This document shows, piece by piece, positions 5,411 through 6,533 of a stretch of 6,533 nt of DNA. The notes beneath the pieces are model-generated. The model was given only the letters and a program-made list of their open reading frames with translations, searched no databases and was not told where the DNA came from. Source of the stretch: an uncultured Bacilli bacterium (lineage in GTDB: Bacteria > Bacillota_I > Bacilli_A > RF39 > UBA660); NCBI GenBank assembly GCA_947624125.1, contig CANQIY010000056.1, positions 1 to 6,533 on the forward strand, in the 5' to 3' direction. The translations under genes and the position numbers were made by a program. How positions within the stretch are numbered: the first letter of the stretch is position 1; each line of letters starts with the position of its first letter.

Positions 5411-5775
5411 TATTTAATAACCTCATAAACTTCGGCCACTGATTTTTCGCTCTTTTTATATCCTTTATTAGGAAGAAGATGGAGATGATAATGTTTAATC
5501 ATTTGACTTTCACCATAATTTACACAAAGAGACAAACTTTTTGCATTAAGTCTTGTCATAATTTGGGTAATATATTTTTTGGCTATTTTATTAATATGAA
5601 CTAATAAATCATCAGGAATATCCATCAAACTTTCATAATGTTTTTTGGGAATAACAAGCACATGCCCATCAACATCTGGATAAGCATCCATAATAACAAT
5701 AACCATATCATCTTCATATAGTTTACTTGTAGGAACTTCTCCCTTTATTATTTTACAAAATAAGCATTCTTTCAT
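5410..5775 (-). CDS. HIT-family protein (histidine triad nucleotide hydrolase/transferase)
   Basis: This 121-aa protein has the usual HIT length. The N-terminal CLFC (C4, C7) is the zinc-type Cys pair of the Hint branch, with H46 in PKKHYESL. Strand-forming GHVLVIPKKH (37-46) is typical. The histidine triad is H95-Y-H97-L-H99-L-L, fitting HxHxHφφ, where the middle His attacks the phosphate of AMP-linked substrates. Family members hydrolyse nucleoside phosphoramidates or dinucleoside polyphosphates in the cytoplasm; the exact substrate cannot be read from sequence. The ATG has a GGTGAG site 6 bases upstream. It is first in an operon with the CapA-like gene and overlaps it by one base. A functional link between the two is not established. 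Confidence 0.9.
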   Translation of the reverse strand: MKECLFCKIIKGEVPTSKLYEDDMVIVIMDAYPDVDGHVLVIPKKHYESLMDIPDDLLVHINKIAKKYITQIMTRLNAKSLSLCVNYGESQMIKHYHLHLLPNKGYKKSEKSVAEVYEVIK

Positions 5776-5793
5776 TATCTACTCACCATTTAG

Positions 5794-5822
5794 ATTATAT
5801 CAAATCCCCTAATTAAAGTCTA
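5794..5822 (-). promoter_or_regulatory. Sigma-A promoter of the HIT-CapA operon
   Basis: On the - strand TAGACT (5817-5822) and TATAAT (5794-5799) are 17 bp apart: a perfect -10 with a four-of-six -35. The start site would fall next to the ribosome binding site (5782-5787), giving a leader of about 13 nt, as for the prsA-like gene. Confidence 0.5.
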
Positions 5823-5837
5823 TTAATATTAAAAAAG

Positions 5838-5868
5838 TATTCTTTTTTTTAGACATTTGCATAAATTA
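5838..5868 (+). promoter_or_regulatory. cotE: Possible sporulation sigma (sigma-E-type) promoter of cotE
   Basis: CATAAATT (5860-5867) matches the sigma-E -10 (CATACAnT) at all but one position. TATTCTT (5838-5844), 15 bp upstream, matches the -35 (kmATATT) at five of seven. B. subtilis cotE is transcribed by sigma-E and then sigma-K. The start would lie almost at the ribosome binding site, so the leader is very short, which lowers confidence. The same CATAAATTA string precedes the YjcZ-like pair. Confidence 0.35.
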
Positions 5869-5886
5869 AATTAGGGAGTGATTAAA

Positions 5887-6435
5887 TTGGCTAATTTTAG
5901 AGAAATTGTTACGAAAGCCGTAATTGGAAAAGCCAAAAAAACAAGTGGTAATAAATTTACGTTAGAAACTGAAGAAAAACCAAATACTGTGTTAGGTTGT
6001 TGGGTTATAAATAATAATTTTAATGGGGTTAATAATAATGGTAGTGTTTTAATTTCTGGTGCTTTTGATGTCAATGTTTGGTATTCATATGATAATGATA
6101 CCAAAACAGCCGTTACAACGAAACGTTTTACTTATAGTGATAAAATGAATGTGCCGCTAAAAAATGATATGGTTTTAGATAATAATTCAGAAATAATTGT
6201 TAGAAGTTTAAAACAACCAACAGTAACTAATGTTAAAATTAATAATGGTTTAATTGATTTAGATATTGAAAAAGAATTAGGAGTTGAAATTGTTGGTAAT
6301 ACAAAAGTAAAAATATCAGTTGAAGATAGTGAAGATGATTATGAAGAATTATTAGATGAAGAATTAGATAAACAAATAGATAGTATTGATGAAAATTATT
6401 TAGAAACAGAAGAAATCGAAACAAAAGAGGAATAG
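5887..6435 (+). CDS. cotE: CotE, outer spore coat morphogenetic protein
   Basis: This 182-aa protein is close to the length of B. subtilis CotE. CotE is made in the mother cell, coats the forespore and directs outer coat assembly. Matches to the Bacillus protein include the start (FREIVTKAV against YREIITKAV), EEKPNTVLGCWVINN (29-43), FDVNVWYSYDNDTKT (60-74), a KQP turn (109-111), EIVGNTKVKISV (134-145) and a strongly acidic C-terminal tail (146-182, rich in Asp/Glu), the part that interacts with coat proteins in Bacillus. The start is TTG at 5887: MANFRE aligns with the family N-terminus, and GGGAGTG (5874-5880) is 6 bases upstream. A GTG at 5878 lies inside that site. Its presence implies spore formation, or recent descent from spore formers. 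It is divergent from the HIT-CapA operon. Confidence 0.92.
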   Translation: MANFREIVTKAVIGKAKKTSGNKFTLETEEKPNTVLGCWVINNNFNGVNNNGSVLISGAFDVNVWYSYDNDTKTAVTTKRFTYSDKMNVPLKNDMVLDNNSEIIVRSLKQPTVTNVKINNGLIDLDIEKELGVEIVGNTKVKISVEDSEDDYEELLDEELDKQIDSIDENYLETEEIETKEE

Positions 6436-6453
6436 TCAACAAAAATTGTTGAC
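6435..6453 (+). terminator. Hairpin after cotE lacking a T-run
   Basis: GTCAACAA (6435-6442) and TTGTTGAC (6446-6453) form a perfect 8-bp stem with a 3-nt loop, starting at the last base of the stop codon. Position suggests the cotE terminator, but only TT follows, then AGATGTG. Either it works poorly or its T-run was separated by an insertion. Confidence 0.5.
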
Positions 6454-6462
6454 TTAGATGTG

Positions 6463-6518
6463 ATTTATAAGTTAAAATGTCCTAATTTTAATTTTATATT
6501 TACAAGTTAAAATGTCCT
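6463..6518 (+). repeat. Two direct copies of a 21-bp repeat, possible insertion-element end
   Basis: The core AAGTTAAAATGTCCT occurs at 6469-6483 and 6504-6518. Extending left to 6463 and 6498 gives 21 bp with one mismatch, at 35-bp spacing. No gene covers it. Multiple subterminal repeats that bind transposase are typical of IS21-type and some other insertion sequences, whose ends often start with TG (a TGTG lies at 6459). The element itself would be to the right of the window. Confidence 0.55.
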
Positions 6519-6533
6519 GTTAAAAAATAATAA

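Noticed and set aside
5878..5886. GTG start for cotE three codons upstream
   Set aside because: It lies inside the GGGAGTG ribosome binding site, and CotE homologues align from the residue encoded by the TTG at 5887.
5871..6442. - strand open frames of 77 and 67 aa within cotE
   Set aside because: They are antisense shadows of a well-recognised gene with low-complexity composition and no start signals.
6463..6518. Start of a CRISPR array
   Set aside because: There are only two copies, the spacing between them is just 14 bp, and no cas genes are in view.

Overview
The window is about 6.5 kb of very AT-rich DNA (three quarters or more A+T by eye). Gene style is Firmicutes-like: purine-rich ribosome binding sites, compact intergenic regions, rho-independent terminators and almost only TAA stops. 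A CotE-type spore coat morphogenetic protein and two YjcZ-like small spore proteins point to a spore-forming (or recently spore-forming) low-GC lineage of Bacilli. The surface-protein type at the left resembles those of uncultured gut Bacilli such as the RF39/RFN20 relatives. That placement is inference, not proof.

Left block (1-1627, + strand). The window opens on the last 11 codons of a gene whose end looks like the C-terminus of RecX, followed by a strong terminator. Next comes a textbook -35/-10 promoter whose spacer carries a run of nine Gs, driving a 414-aa membrane-anchored surface protein. Behind that gene lies a 5'-truncated second copy of a recX 3' end with its own terminator. A surface gene with a probably phase-variable promoter is therefore bracketed by two diverged recX 3' ends.

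Middle block (1628-4192). A prsA-type foldase lipoprotein gene lies on the - strand. Divergent from it is a + strand pair of tiny Cys-containing membrane proteins (28 and 43 aa, YjcZ-like) with a possible sigma-K-type promoter. A terminator follows whose T-run merges into the perfect -35 box of the next gene, a 325-aa helical protein of unknown function.

Right block (4193-6533). A - strand two-gene operon encodes a HIT-family nucleotide-binding hydrolase and, overlapping by one base (TAATG), a membrane-anchored CapA-type protein. Divergent from it is cotE, starting at TTG. After cotE there is a perfect hairpin lacking a T-run, then two copies of a 21-bp direct repeat at the window edge, which may be the end of an insertion element.

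Common themes are envelope and secretion (surface protein, PrsA, CapA) and the spore coat (CotE, YjcZ-like). Both convergent intergenic regions carry the same double-terminator module. The most unusual item is the poly-G promoter cassette set between recX ends.
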